From contig CCMO02000001.1 in assembly GCA_000751295.2 (NCBI GenBank), positions 5,548,002-5,612,001 of the forward strand: a stretch of DNA of 64,000 nucleotides, in the 5' to 3' direction. This document shows positions 34,901-43,462 of this stretch, one piece after another. Every line of letters begins with the position of its first letter. Position 1 is the stretch's first letter. Made by a program: the position numbers and the translations under genes. The notes below the pieces were generated by a model. That model had not been told where the DNA came from, did not search any database, and was given only the letters and a program-made list of their open reading frames with translations. The DNA comes from a bacterium YEK0313. Its GTDB lineage: Bacteria; Pseudomonadota; Alphaproteobacteria; Rhizobiales; Phreatobacteraceae.

Positions 34901-37324
34901 TCCCGGCGCACCGGCCGACAGTCCCGGACTGCCGAGTTCGAAATCGAGGATCGAACCGGGCGACAGCGTGAGATTGCGGGAGAAGTGCAACGTGCCGATC
35001 GAATGGCCGGGCGCGATGTGACCGCCATCCGCGATGATCGTGTGGCCCACCGTGCCCGACCCGCCAAGCGTTGCGCCGGCCTCGACCGTGACCGCCGACA
35101 GGGGGGACAGCGAACCGTTGACGATCAGCGCGCCGCCGCGGACAGTCGTCGCTCCGCCATACTCGCTGTCGCCGTTCAGCGTGAGGCTGCCCGTGCCGAT
35201 CTTGGTCAGGGCGCCGTCCACACTGATGGTGCCGCCGATATTGCCGCCGAAGACGTCGTTCGTATTGTTCGTTCCCGTCGTCAGCACGGCGCCGGTGTCG
35301 AATCGCACTTCGGTTCCCGCCCCGCCGGAGAGCGAGCCGATCTGCTGGTTGAGCTGAAGACGAAAGATCGAAGCGGTCCCCGTCAGGTTGACGGCGACGA
35401 TGGGCGACAGCGCGTTTTCCCGGTAGACGCCGAACTCCGCGCCATTGGAAATATTGATCGTGGCCGAGGCGAGAAGGCCGCCAAGTCGCATCGCCCCGCC
35501 GGTGACATTGGTCGGGCCGGAATAGGTGTGGGTCCCAAACAGGTTGAAATCGCCCGCGCCCGTCTTGGTCAGGCCGCCCGTCCCGGAAATCGTGCCCGAA
35601 AAGCCCGCGAAGGACGTGTTGTCGACGGTCAGCGTCGCGGCGCCGAGCGCGATGCTCGTGCCGACGTTCCCGCTCAACCCCTTCACGGTCTGGCTGTAGC
35701 CGTCGAGATCCCAACTGCCACCGCTGATGTGGATCCCGGCCGAGGCTCCCAGCACATTGGCCGCGCCCATGCGCAGCGTGCCGCCGAAAATATTGACCTC
35801 CCCGGTGAAGCTCTGTGGGCTCGTCAGGGTGAGGCTCGCTGCGCCCGTCTTGACGAAATCCCCGGGCCCCGAAACGGTCCCGGCATAGGTGCCATCGCTC
35901 GCCTGGTCGAAGACGACGCCGCGCGCAATCCCGCTCGCGCCGGTAAAGGTGAGATTGCCGCCAAGGCTGTTGGTGTCGCCGGCCAGCGCCCCCTGCTCGA
36001 TGGTCCAGCTCTGCGCGCCCGTCCCGGTCAGCCGCACCGTGTTCGAGCCGCTCTTCAGGAAGATGCCGAAGCCGACGAACTGATCGGTCGCGCCGGCGGT
36101 GGCCGTCGTCACGATCTTCGAAACATCGAAGGCCGGTGTGGACGGCAGCGTGTCGTAGTCCCCCAGCACCAGCGTGCCGACTGCACCGCTTTCGACCACC
36201 ACATTGCCGATGATGGTCGAGCCGTTACGCAGCGACAGCGTGTTGTCGCCGCCTGTGAAGGTGATCGCATTGGCCCGGCCCTCCATGCCGACGCCGCCGG
36301 CAATCGTTCCAGCATTCATCACGCTGAGACCGGCGCCGACGATGCCCGCGCCGCCGGAGCCCGCTGAGGCCGTGAAGGGGACAAAACCACGCGCGCCGCC
36401 GCTTCCGGTCCCGCCGGCAGGGGCGTTCTGCGGACCAGCGGCGCTGCTGTCGCCGGCACCGCCCCGGATGGTTCCGATGTTGAGCACGGTGCCACCATGC
36501 CGCAGGTCGAGCGCCGCTCCGGCAGGCCCGGCATCGCCGCCCGCGCCGCCGGTGATCTCGCCCAGATTGACGACGCTGGTCGCGCCGCCCGATATGACGC
36601 CGGCACCACCCGCGGAATAATAGCCGCCGGCGCCGCCGGTGATGCTGGTCCCCGCGCCGGTGTTCAGGGTCCCGCCGGCGTTCAGGATGACGCCGGCTCC
36701 ACCACCACCGCCCCCAGCAAAGCCACCGCCACCGTTGCCGCCAAAGGCCTGGCCGCCCGGATCGAAGGTGAGCGTGCCGGCATTCTCCAGCACGATCCCT
36801 GCCCCGCCGCCACCGCTGCTGCCGAGCCCGTATCCCCCGCCACCATGGCCGCCGCGAACCGTCGCGCCGACACGAACGTTCGGGACAGCCTCGGCATTGC
36901 GCGCGCCGTCGCCGCCCGCGCCACCGCCGCCGCCGTTGAGGCCCAGGCCGCCGGCACCACCATTCCCGCCTGTGCTGCTTGCCGAAATGTTGCCGGTGGT
37001 GACGTGGCTGTAGCCTCCGCCGCCGCCGCCGGCGCTCCCGACGGTCGAGAAGTCGTCGCCGCCAGTACCGCCATCGGGGCTGACCACCGTCCCGGCGCTG
37101 CCGCCGCCCCCCGCCGTGGCGCCCGTGCCGGGGCTGCCGGCCTCGCCGGCATTGCCGCCGGCGCCGCCATTCGCGTCCCCTTGGCCGCCCGTCGCGCCGG
37201 AGAGAAGCTGCGCCCGGGCGGGCGCCGGCATGGCGGCCAGCGTCACGGAGGTGAGTGCCGTGGAGCAGAGCAGCGCAAGCATGCGCGCGGTCGCAGGGCG
37301 ATCGTGAGCAGAATTGGCCGGCAT
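31982..37324 (-). CDS. Large autotransporter (type Va secretion)
   Basis: 1780 aa. Signal peptide about 1-38 (LALLCSTALTSVTLAAMPAPARA). Then about 290 residues of Gly/Ala-rich sequence (GGAGGNAGEAGSPG), a long passenger with repeated autotransporter-associated beta-strand units (GAGDLIKIGAGTLRLTGVNSY pattern), and a C-terminal 12-stranded beta-domain (last about 270 residues, from AVWAQGFGAWGRVNG) ending in Phe (FSLRF), as needed for Bam recognition. No protease or lipase triad was seen in the passenger, so adhesion or aggregation is most likely. Divergent from a two-component system. Confidence 0.92.
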   Translation of the reverse strand: MPANSAHDRPATARMLALLCSTALTSVTLAAMPAPARAQLLSGATGGQGDANGGAGGNAGEAGSPGTGATAGGGGSAGTVVSPDGGTGGDDFSTVGSAGGGGGGYSHVTTGNISASSTGGNGGAGGLGLNGGGGGAGGDGARNAEAVPNVRVGATVRGGHGGGGYGLGSSGGGGAGIVLENAGTLTFDPGGQAFGGNGGGGFAGGGGGGAGVILNAGGTLNTGAGTSITGGAGGYYSAGGAGVISGGATSVVNLGEITGGAGGDAGPAGAALDLRHGGTVLNIGTIRGGAGDSSAAGPQNAPAGGTGSGGARGFVPFTASAGSGGAGIVGAGLSVMNAGTIAGGVGMEGRANAITFTGGDNTLSLRNGSTIIGNVVVESGAVGTLVLGDYDTLPSTPAFDVSKIVTTATAGATDQFVGFGIFLKSGSNTVRLTGTGAQSWTIEQGALAGDTNSLGGNLTFTGASGIARGVVFDQASDGTYAGTVSGPGDFVKTGAASLTLTSPQSFTGEVNIFGGTLRMGAANVLGASAGIHISGGSWDLDGYSQTVKGLSGNVGTSIALGAATLTVDNTSFAGFSGTISGTGGLTKTGAGDFNLFGTHTYSGPTNVTGGAMRLGGLLASATINISNGAEFGVYRENALSPIVAVNLTGTASIFRLQLNQQIGSLSGGAGTEVRFDTGAVLTTGTNNTNDVFGGNIGGTISVDGALTKIGTGSLTLNGDSEYGGATTVRGGALIVNGSLSPLSAVTVEAGATLGGSGTVGHTIIADGGHIAPGHSIGTLHFSRNLTLSPGSILDFELGSPGLSAGAPGTSDRIAVGGSLTLDGTLNLSQSGHPADGMAAFGYYRLMTYGGTLIDRGLEIGATPVAGIYEIQAGGGNVDLFVAANGDNTLQHWQGDDGTWNAVGTQWLNQGGVAPVAWAGHHAVFKNEPGGFGGGTIAVAGVQSFKGLQFVDNGYRLEGPGTLMIDGSGRSDGNAEIRVLTNTVAHIATTITGTGGLSKTEGGTLVLEGNNTYRGGTSLLDGTLSVSSDANLGDAAGGLRFNGGTLATTAGIQSARAIMLDGSGVFNVATNTELGLTGSVSGAGDLIKIGAGTLRLTGVNSYGNTAVLGGTLIGSTGSISGDIINAGTVVFDQPADGRFAGNIGRLSSFAGLMVKQGAGTLSLTGISGLDWSIQAGGLSAVAERFLGNAAIGAGASLTFDQAADAAYGGVLTGTGRFVKAGTGALIYDGNSSGFAGMTEIAAGALIVGSGPAHAQAMLGGSFHVAGGGTLGGHGTVGSGAGSVVTIASGGTIAPGNSIGTLTVNGNLVFAAGSTYQAEISPALQSDLINVSGTAVIDGGTVHALKAGGIYTPGSRWTILDAHGGVTGRFDAFDQNMPFVDLTLSYDAHRVYIEAKRNSVPFCAVAQTANQCAIGKGLESTGSGNPANDAAAALPDATAARAALDQLSGEIHASAKTALIADSRFIREAATDRIRAAFGAVAASAMPVTAYGEGGPQAVPVTTDRAAVWAQGFGAWGRVNGNGNAAGLTTATGGILIGADGPVFGTGPFGTWRFGALAGYSRTTFNARGRLSSGESDNYHLGLYGGTQWGPLGFRAGLAYTWHQLVTGRTVAFAGFGDSLRSRYRAGTFQVFGDIGYRIDTPVAAFEPFANLAHVSLDAGGCGERGGAAALHATGQVTAATFTTIGLRASANFALGGIAATVRGSIGWRHAYGAIAPLSSQAFAGGDAFAIAGVPIARDAGAINAGLDMAVTPNAVLGLSYDGQFASSAQQHGFKANFSLRF

Positions 37325-37662
37325 AGTCCCCCCGCAATGTGTTCGGCCGCCGGAAGCGGCCGGACGTCGATGCGGTGGAGACGCTTTCGATCGACGATGC
37401 GACGCTTCGTCGTCGATCGCCCAGTGGGATCCCCCAAGGCTTTTTGCACCGCAGCCGGTCTGACCGGCCGCGGCAGAAGACGAGCCGCATCAACCCAGAG
37501 GCAGAGTAGATTCATGCGGGGGGCCGATTCCACCGACCAATTCTGATCAATTCTTGCCAATTCTTGCAAACGGCGTTTGCGCTTGCATGCTTCCGCAACT
37601 TTTGCGAAGTGGTTGCAAAGGAAAAATGCGGTGGAGGGGAGCCCTTATGCAGCCGCGAGGCG
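37325..37662. promoter_or_regulatory. Autotransporter/two-component intergenic region with direct repeats
   Basis: 338 bp. Three direct repeats of CAATTCT begin at 37538, 37548 and 37558, exactly 10 bp apart, the arrangement bound by tandem OmpR/PhoB-type dimers. Just after it, GCAAAC GGC GTTTGC (37566-37580) is a perfect inverted repeat, and further TTGCAA-type motifs follow to 37620. An OmpR-family regulator is encoded next door, so autoregulation or control of the autotransporter is likely. Confidence 0.6.
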
Positions 37663-39111
37663 ATGCTTGACCTCAAGACCCTCCTGGTCGTCACCATGGC
37701 AGCTGCAGCGCTGCAGGCCGTGGTCTGGATTTTCGTCTGGAGGGCCTGGCGTCATCTCTACGAGCTGAAATACCTTGCGGTCGGCTTCATCGCCATCGCC
37801 GCCGGCGTGCTGCTGATGCTGCTGCGCGGCGATGGCCCCGCACCGTGGGCGATCGTCGTGCACAACACGATTATCAAGCTGGGGCTCGTCCTGCTCGCCG
37901 AAGGTCTCGCCCGGTTTCTCGGGCAGCCGCGCTACAGCTGGATCGGCATCTCGCTGCTGGTCGTCCAGGTCGTGGTCTGGAGCACCGCGGTCGGCATCGA
38001 TCCGGATGCCATCGAGTTCCGCATCTACGCATCGACCCTGTTCACCGTCGTCATGATGTCGATGATGTGCCTCGCGCTGCTGCGCGACCAGACGCAGCCG
38101 CCGCTGCTGCGCTGGATCACGATCGCCATTCTCGTCGAATACATGGCCGCCAGCATCCTCCAGAGCGTTCTCGAATACCGGCTGCCGGACAATTTCGAGA
38201 GCGCGCCGATCCTGGCGGACCGCAACGCCTGGTATCTGCTGCAGGGCACGCTGTTCCTCATCGCATTCTTCGCCTGCCTGCTCTTCATGGTCAGCTGGCG
38301 GCTGTCGGCCGACCTGCGCGAGAAGAACGCGGCGCTTTCGCGCGAGGTGGAGGAGCGGAGAACGCTGGAAGCCAGGCTGAATGCGAGCCTCGAAATGGAA
38401 CGGACATTGCGCGAGGAACAGGCCGACTTCATGCGCGTGGTCAGCCATGAGTTCCGCACACCGCTCGCCGTCATCCGCAATGCGGCCGAGATGATCGGTC
38501 TCACCGGCGGCCCGCCTGAGCCGGCGACCGGCGAGCGGCTCGCCGGCATCGGCGAAGCGCTCAACCGCCTGTTTTCCCTGATCGACCGCTTCATGGCCGA
38601 TGACCGGGAGAGCGGCTTTCAGCCCGAGCCCATGGCGGTCAGCTCGCTCCTCGGCGACGTGCGCCTGCATTTCGACATGACGGGACGCGGCGAGCGGCTG
38701 ACCTTTGCCCTCGCAGACGACGGCATGTCCTTCTGCGTCGACCCGGACATGCTCGGCACGGTGATCATCAACCTGATCGACAACGCCCTCAAATATTCGC
38801 CGAACGGCCAGCAGGTCGACATCGCGGCCAGGCAGGAGCAGGGAGTGACCGTGATCGAAGTGCATGACCGCGGCATCGGCATCCCCAGCGCGGAACGCGG
38901 CAGGATCGGGCGCCGCTTCTTCCGTGCGTCCAACGCCAAGGCGATTGCGGGCACCGGCCTCGGGCTCTACGCGGCACGGCGGTTGCTGGCCTATCACAAC
39001 GGAACGCTGCAGCTGGACGCCAATGCCACCGGCGGCACGACCGCGGTCCTCCGCCTGCCGCCGCCGCGCCAATCCTCCGGCGCATTCATGCCCAGGGAAG
39101 CGGCGGCATGA
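37663..39111 (+). CDS. Membrane-embedded sensor histidine kinase
   Basis: 482 aa. Residues 1-212 hold about six to seven hydrophobic segments with short loops and no large periplasmic domain, so sensing is probably within the membrane. A coiled-coil (215-255) leads to the HisKA box with H262 (VVSHEFRTPLAV), the N box (INLIDNALKYSP), G1 (DRGIGIP) and G2 (GTGLGLYAARRL). ATG at 37663 follows GAGG; the earlier start at 37564 lies in the repeat region. Its stop overlaps the regulator start (ATGA). Confidence 0.9.
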   Translation: MLDLKTLLVVTMAAAALQAVVWIFVWRAWRHLYELKYLAVGFIAIAAGVLLMLLRGDGPAPWAIVVHNTIIKLGLVLLAEGLARFLGQPRYSWIGISLLVVQVVVWSTAVGIDPDAIEFRIYASTLFTVVMMSMMCLALLRDQTQPPLLRWITIAILVEYMAASILQSVLEYRLPDNFESAPILADRNAWYLLQGTLFLIAFFACLLFMVSWRLSADLREKNAALSREVEERRTLEARLNASLEMERTLREEQADFMRVVSHEFRTPLAVIRNAAEMIGLTGGPPEPATGERLAGIGEALNRLFSLIDRFMADDRESGFQPEPMAVSSLLGDVRLHFDMTGRGERLTFALADDGMSFCVDPDMLGTVIINLIDNALKYSPNGQQVDIAARQEQGVTVIEVHDRGIGIPSAERGRIGRRFFRASNAKAIAGTGLGLYAARRLLAYHNGTLQLDANATGGTTAVLRLPPPRQSSGAFMPREAAA

Positions 39112-39803
39112 CGCACATCCTGATCGTCGAGGACGAGCCGCGGCTCCGGCAGGACCTCGGCGATTTCCTCCAGTTGCGCGGCTTCACCACCACTGGCGTG
39201 GAGACGGCGCGCGACATGCGCAGCGCGCTCGCCGCCGGCTGCGCGCCGGCGATCGTCGTCCTCGATGTCGGCCTGCCCGACGGCGACGGGTTCGCGCTGG
39301 CCGCCGAGATCCGCCGGTCCCACGCCTGCGGCATCATCATGCTGACCGCGCTCGGCCATAGCGACGACCGCGTTCGTGGCTTCGACAGCGGAGCCGACAT
39401 CTATCTCGTCAAGGACAGCACGTTGCGGGAGGTCGAAGCCGCCATCCGCAGCTTGCTGCGCCGGACCGGGATCTCGCCCGATGCCGCATCCACCGCCGAG
39501 GACCGCTGGGTTCTGAACAGCGCGACCTGGCACCTCTGCGCCCCGAACCGGCAGGCGCTCAAGCTGACCGCCACCGAATTCGCCTTCGTGAGCGCGCTGT
39601 GCCAGCGCTGCGGCGAGGTCTGCCAGCGCAAGGATCTGATCGAGATCCTGATGCGCCCCCGGTCCCATTTCGACAATCGCCATCTCGACGCCGTCGTCAG
39701 CCGGCTCCGCCGCAAGATCGAGCAGACCCTGCACGTGCCCGCGCCGATCAAGGTCGTCTATGGCGTCGGCTACACATTCACGGGCAACGCCGTCGTGGAA
39801 TGA
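39108..39803 (+). CDS. OmpR/PhoB-family response regulator
   Basis: 231 aa. Receiver domain (1-115) with acidic pair E8/D9, phosphoacceptor D53 (VVLDVGLPDGDG), T80 and K102 (LVKDS). Winged-helix DNA-binding domain (about 130-228) with LTATEFAFVSALCQRCGEVCQRKDLIE and the closing YGVGYTF. Translationally coupled to the kinase. Likely binds the 10-bp direct repeats at 37538-37564. Confidence 0.93.
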   Translation: MTHILIVEDEPRLRQDLGDFLQLRGFTTTGVETARDMRSALAAGCAPAIVVLDVGLPDGDGFALAAEIRRSHACGIIMLTALGHSDDRVRGFDSGADIYLVKDSTLREVEAAIRSLLRRTGISPDAASTAEDRWVLNSATWHLCAPNRQALKLTATEFAFVSALCQRCGEVCQRKDLIEILMRPRSHFDNRHLDAVVSRLRRKIEQTLHVPAPIKVVYGVGYTFTGNAVVE

Positions 39804-39855
39804 CGCTTGGCCGGCCGGGGGCCGCATGCCCGGACCGCCGGGCCGGCTCGGCCCG

Positions 39856-40446
39856 CTAGCCGGCCTCGCTGGACCGGATGATCCAGATGACCTTGGTTTC
39901 GCTGTCCGCGAGATTGCGGAACCAGTGCGGCTGGCGGCTGTCGAACTGGAAGGCGTCGCCCTGCTCCAGGACATGGATCTGTTCGCCGATCTGCAGCTCG
40001 AAGCGCCCCTGCATGACATAGCCGGCCTTCTCGCCGTTGCGGCGCCAGGGGTCGGATCCGGAGCCGCCGCCGACCTCGATGGAGAGCATCAGCATTTCCA
40101 TCTCCGAATGGCCGGGAGGCGAAAGAAGCTCCTTGGTCAGGCCCGTCTTGCTGAAGGCGAGGGTCGAGCGATGGCCGACGCGGGTGATCGTCCCCTCCTC
40201 GGCGCTGCGATCGCCATGGCTTTCGAAGAAGCTCGCCAGCGGCACGCCCAGGGCAACCCGCAGCCGATCGAGGAGCTTCAGGGACGGGGATGTCTTGCCA
40301 CGCTCGATATGGCTGAGCATGCCGACCGAGATCTGGCTCTTGGCGGACAGAGCGGCGAGCGTCAGGTCCCGCTCGACACGCAGATTGCGGATGCGCTCGC
40401 CGAGCCCGAGCAGCGTGTTCGTGTCGAGGTCGTTGTCGTCGGACAT
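39856..40446 (-). CDS. XRE-family regulator with cupin domain
   Basis: 196 aa: helix-turn-helix at about 12-68 (LGERIRNLRVERDLTLAALSAKSQISVGMLSHIERG) and a cupin_2 domain at about 105-190 (EKAGYVMQGRFELQIGEQIHVLEQGDAFQFDSRQPHWF). This PuuR-like layout is typical of regulators of amine or amino-acid use. ATG at 40446 is chosen over a longer start lacking homology to the family. Divergent from the ABC importer, which is the likely target. Confidence 0.88.
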   Translation of the reverse strand: MSDDNDLDTNTLLGLGERIRNLRVERDLTLAALSAKSQISVGMLSHIERGKTSPSLKLLDRLRVALGVPLASFFESHGDRSAEEGTITRVGHRSTLAFSKTGLTKELLSPPGHSEMEMLMLSIEVGGGSGSDPWRRNGEKAGYVMQGRFELQIGEQIHVLEQGDAFQFDSRQPHWFRNLADSETKVIWIIRSSEAG

Positions 40447-40782
40447 CGAGGGACCATTTCCTGGGCATGCGGGCGGCTGCATCATGCACTTTATACGCCA
40501 GTTGAAAAATTCTGACGAGCATCGCCGCTTGTGGCTTGTCAAATTATATTCTGCTGATACAAATTTCTCCCGCGACCTTCAATGAGGGTTTCGCCGGAGA
40601 GAATTTCGTCCCAATTCGCGCCCGCAATCGCGGCAGATTGTGCCATAATCCGACCTGGCTGACCTCATCGGCTTCGCAAGCTAGAACAATCGCCATTGAA
40701 ATCGCGCTCAGGCGTTTTCAATGGAATTGAAAATACTGCGCTGCGTCCAGGCTGAAGCCGGATCCAGGATCGGGGATTGCCC
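40447..40782. promoter_or_regulatory. XRE/ABC importer intergenic region with TTGAAA repeats
   Basis: 336 bp. CCATTGAAA (40693-40701) pairs with TTTCAATGG (40716-40724) as a perfect 9-bp inverted repeat. The right arm also forms TTTTCAA TGGAA TTGAAAA (40715-40733), so three TTGAAA half-sites stand in a row about 50 bp before the binding-protein gene. A further TTGAAAAATT lies at 40503, close to the XRE start. These are candidate sites of the XRE-cupin regulator. Confidence 0.55.
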
Positions 40783-42402
40783 ATGTCTAAGCTCTCGACC
40801 ACCAGACGGGGGGCCAATGCCCTGCTTCTCGGGACCGCCCTCGGGGCCTTCCTTCCGGCCCGGCTGTCGCAGGCGGCCCCGCAATCCGGCGGCACCCTGA
40901 CCATCACCACCACGCCCGAGCCCGCGATCATCACCAATGCGCTGAGCTCGGCGCCGACGACGGCCGAGCTTGCGACGAAGATCTTCGACGGCCTGCTCGA
41001 ATACGACATGAACCTGAAGCCCCAGCCCTCGCTGGCCGAGAGCTGGACGATCACGCCCGACGGCAAGACCATCACCTTCAAGCTGCGGCAGGACGTCGTC
41101 TGGCACGACGGCAAGCCGTTCACGAGCGCCGACGTGCAGTTCGCGCTGATGGAGGTGGTCAAGAAATATCACCCGCGCGGACAGGGCAATCTCGGCCCGG
41201 TCGCCTCGATCGATACGCCCGACGCCCATACCGCGGTGTTCAATCTCGCCCATCCCTATCCGCCCCTGATGATGGGCCTGTCGAGCCTGGAATCCCCGAT
41301 CGTTCCGCGCCACATCTACGAAGGCACCGACTTCCGGAACAATCCGGCCGTCAACAATCCGATCGGCACCGGCCCGTTCAAGTTCACGCGCTGGGAGAAG
41401 GGCAGCTTCATCCAGCTCGACAAGAACGAGCGCTACTGGCGCCCGGGCCGCCCCTATCTCGACCGCCTGATCGTCCGCTTCATCGCCGACTCGGCGACGC
41501 GCGCCGCCGCCGTCGAGCGCAGCGAGATCGACGTCGCAACCTTCGGCACGATCAACCCGGTCGAAATGCGCCGGCTCGAAACCCTGCCCCACCTCGCCAT
41601 CGCCAAGGGCGGCTACGAGGCGATCGCGCCGGTGATGATGCTGGAGCTCAACACCCGCAGGCCGCCCTTCGACGACAAGCGCGTCCGTCTGGCGGTGGCC
41701 TATGCTCTCGATCGCAACTTCATCACGCGCGCCATCTGGCACGGCTTCGGCCGGCCCGCCGTCGGCCCGATCTCCTCGTTCATGAAGGGCAACGGCGCCT
41801 TCACCGACCAGAACATCCTGCGCTTCGACGTGAAGGACCGCCTGGACATCGCCAACCGCCTGCTGGACGAGGCGGGGCTGAAGCGCGGCGCCAATGGCAT
41901 GCGCGTCAAGATCGTCCATGATCCCGCCCCGTTCGGCGAGGACTGGCGCCGCATGGGCGAATATATCAAGCAGGCGCTCGGCCGGGTCGGCATCGAGGTC
42001 GAATTGCGCAACCGGGACTATCCGTCCTTCGTGCGCCAGGTTCACAACGAATATGATTTCGACATGACGTCGACCTGGTCGATCGGCATGGCCGACCCGA
42101 CGCTCGGCGTGCAGCGGCAGACCTGGTCCAAGACGATCAACCGCAACGTGCCGTTCGGCAACGTCTCGCAATATGCCAATCCGGAGGTCGACGCGCTCTG
42201 GGAGGCTGCCCAGACCGAAAACGATCCGGCCAAGCGGAACCGGATCTTCCACAAGCTCCAGGAGCTGCTGGTCGCCGACAGCCCGATCGTCTGGCTGATG
42301 GAAATGGATCTGGTCGCGGTCCAGAACAAGCGCGTGCAGGACCTGATCACCTCGCCGCTCGGGCTGCGCGGCGGCCTCTACGACACCTGGATCAAGCGCT
42401 GA
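40783..42402 (+). CDS. ABC importer, peptide/nickel-type substrate-binding protein (SBP family 5)
   Basis: 539 aa. N-terminal export signal STTRRGANALLLGTALGAF with a twin-arginine pair (R8 R9), cleavage near LSQA, suggesting possible Tat export. SBP_bac_5 features: EPAIITNALSSAPTTAELATKIFDGLLEY, PSLAESWTITPDGKTITFKLRQDVVWHDGKPFTSADV. ATG at 40783 preferred. Followed after a strong hairpin by two permeases and two ATPases. Substrate is probably an oligopeptide, opine or similar; not determined. Confidence 0.92.
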   Translation: MSKLSTTRRGANALLLGTALGAFLPARLSQAAPQSGGTLTITTTPEPAIITNALSSAPTTAELATKIFDGLLEYDMNLKPQPSLAESWTITPDGKTITFKLRQDVVWHDGKPFTSADVQFALMEVVKKYHPRGQGNLGPVASIDTPDAHTAVFNLAHPYPPLMMGLSSLESPIVPRHIYEGTDFRNNPAVNNPIGTGPFKFTRWEKGSFIQLDKNERYWRPGRPYLDRLIVRFIADSATRAAAVERSEIDVATFGTINPVEMRRLETLPHLAIAKGGYEAIAPVMMLELNTRRPPFDDKRVRLAVAYALDRNFITRAIWHGFGRPAVGPISSFMKGNGAFTDQNILRFDVKDRLDIANRLLDEAGLKRGANGMRVKIVHDPAPFGEDWRRMGEYIKQALGRVGIEVELRNRDYPSFVRQVHNEYDFDMTSTWSIGMADPTLGVQRQTWSKTINRNVPFGNVSQYANPEVDALWEAAQTENDPAKRNRIFHKLQELLVADSPIVWLMEMDLVAVQNKRVQDLITSPLGLRGGLYDTWIKR

Positions 42403-42416
42403 CGCGCGTTGCGCCG

Positions 42417-42439
42417 GGCGCCGGCTTCCGGCCGGCGCC
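42417..42439 (+). promoter_or_regulatory. Hairpin between binding-protein gene and permease gene
   Basis: GGCGCCGGC (42417-42425) and GCCGGCGCC (42431-42439) form a perfect 9-bp stem with a 5-nt loop, 14 bp after the binding-protein stop and 24 bp before the permease start. No T-run follows. Such hairpins protect the upstream mRNA and reduce downstream expression, so the binding protein exceeds the membrane parts. Confidence 0.6.
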
Positions 42440-42463
42440 GCCCTTCCCCAAGCGAGGTGTGCG

Positions 42464-43462
42464 ATGTGGATCGCCCGCGGCAGGTATATCGTGGATCGGC
42501 TGATCCGCGGCCTGCCCATCATCTTTGCCATCGTGGTGGTCAATTTCTTCCTGATCCGCCTCGCGCCGGGCGATGCCGCGCAGGTCCTCGCCGGAGAGGC
42601 GGGGGCCGCGAGCGAGCAGTATCTGGAGCAGGTCCGGCGCCAGTTCGGGCTCGACCAGCCGCTCTATGTCCAGTTCTTCAGCTACATGAAGAACATCGTC
42701 TTCTTCGACCTCGGCTATTCGTTCCGCCACGGCCGCGACGTCGCCTCCCTCATCTTCGATCGGCTCGGCGCGACGGCGCTGCTGATGGTCGCCGCCATGA
42801 CCGTCTCGGTCACGCTCGGCATGCTGCTCGGCGCCATCGCGGCCATCCGCGACCGGACGCTGGTCAGCCATGTCATCGTCATCTTCGCCGTCGTTTCCTA
42901 CGCCACGCCGCTGTTCTGGGTGGGGCTGATGCTGATCATCGTCTTCGCCATCAATCTCGGCTGGTTTCCGACCAGTGGCATCATCACTGTCGGCGCAGAC
43001 TATGCCGGCCTGCGCGCCGTGCTCGACGTCCTGCACCATCTCGTCCTGCCGGCCGTCGCGCTCTCCTGCTTCTACATGGCGCTCTACACCCGCCTGATGC
43101 GTGCCTCGATGCTCGAGACCCTCGGTCTCGACTTCATCAAGACCGCCCGCGCCAAGGGACTGGGCGACCGCAAGATCGTGCTGAAGCACGCCCTGCGCAA
43201 CGCCGTCCTGCCGGTCCTGACCATGGCCGGCGTGCAGGTTTCGGCGATGCTCGGCGGCTCCGTCATCGTCGAATCCGTCTTCGGCTGGCCGGGCCTCGGG
43301 CTCCTCGCCTTCGAATCGCTCTTTGCCCGCGACCTCAATCTCCTGCTCGGGATCTTCTTCCTCTCCTCGATCCTCGTCGTCGTCACCAACGCCGTCGTCG
43401 ACGTGATCTACACGATCGTCGATCCCAGGATCGAGCTCACATCGGGGCGTGCCCATGGCTGA
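42464..43462 (+). CDS. ABC importer permease, DppB type
   Basis: 332 aa inner-membrane permease with six predicted helices. N-terminal YIVDRLIRGLPIIFAIVVVNFFLIRLAPGD is the DppB/OppB opening, and the EAA loop is seen as FIKTARAKGLGDRKIVLKHALRNAVLPVLT. Partner of the DppC-type permease, whose start lies 8 bp inside this gene. Confidence 0.93.
   Translation: MWIARGRYIVDRLIRGLPIIFAIVVVNFFLIRLAPGDAAQVLAGEAGAASEQYLEQVRRQFGLDQPLYVQFFSYMKNIVFFDLGYSFRHGRDVASLIFDRLGATALLMVAAMTVSVTLGMLLGAIAAIRDRTLVSHVIVIFAVVSYATPLFWVGLMLIIVFAINLGWFPTSGIITVGADYAGLRAVLDVLHHLVLPAVALSCFYMALYTRLMRASMLETLGLDFIKTARAKGLGDRKIVLKHALRNAVLPVLTMAGVQVSAMLGGSVIVESVFGWPGLGLLAFESLFARDLNLLLGIFFLSSILVVVTNAVVDVIYTIVDPRIELTSGRAHG

Noticed and set aside
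31982..37324. Repeats in the autotransporter gene as a CRISPR or satellite array
   Set aside because: The repeats are degenerate coding repeats of irregular spacing within one intact frame; no constant repeat with unique spacers is present.
39804..39855. Terminator between the response regulator and XRE gene
   Set aside because: GC-rich inverted segments are present, but no T-run on either strand, so I could not support it.
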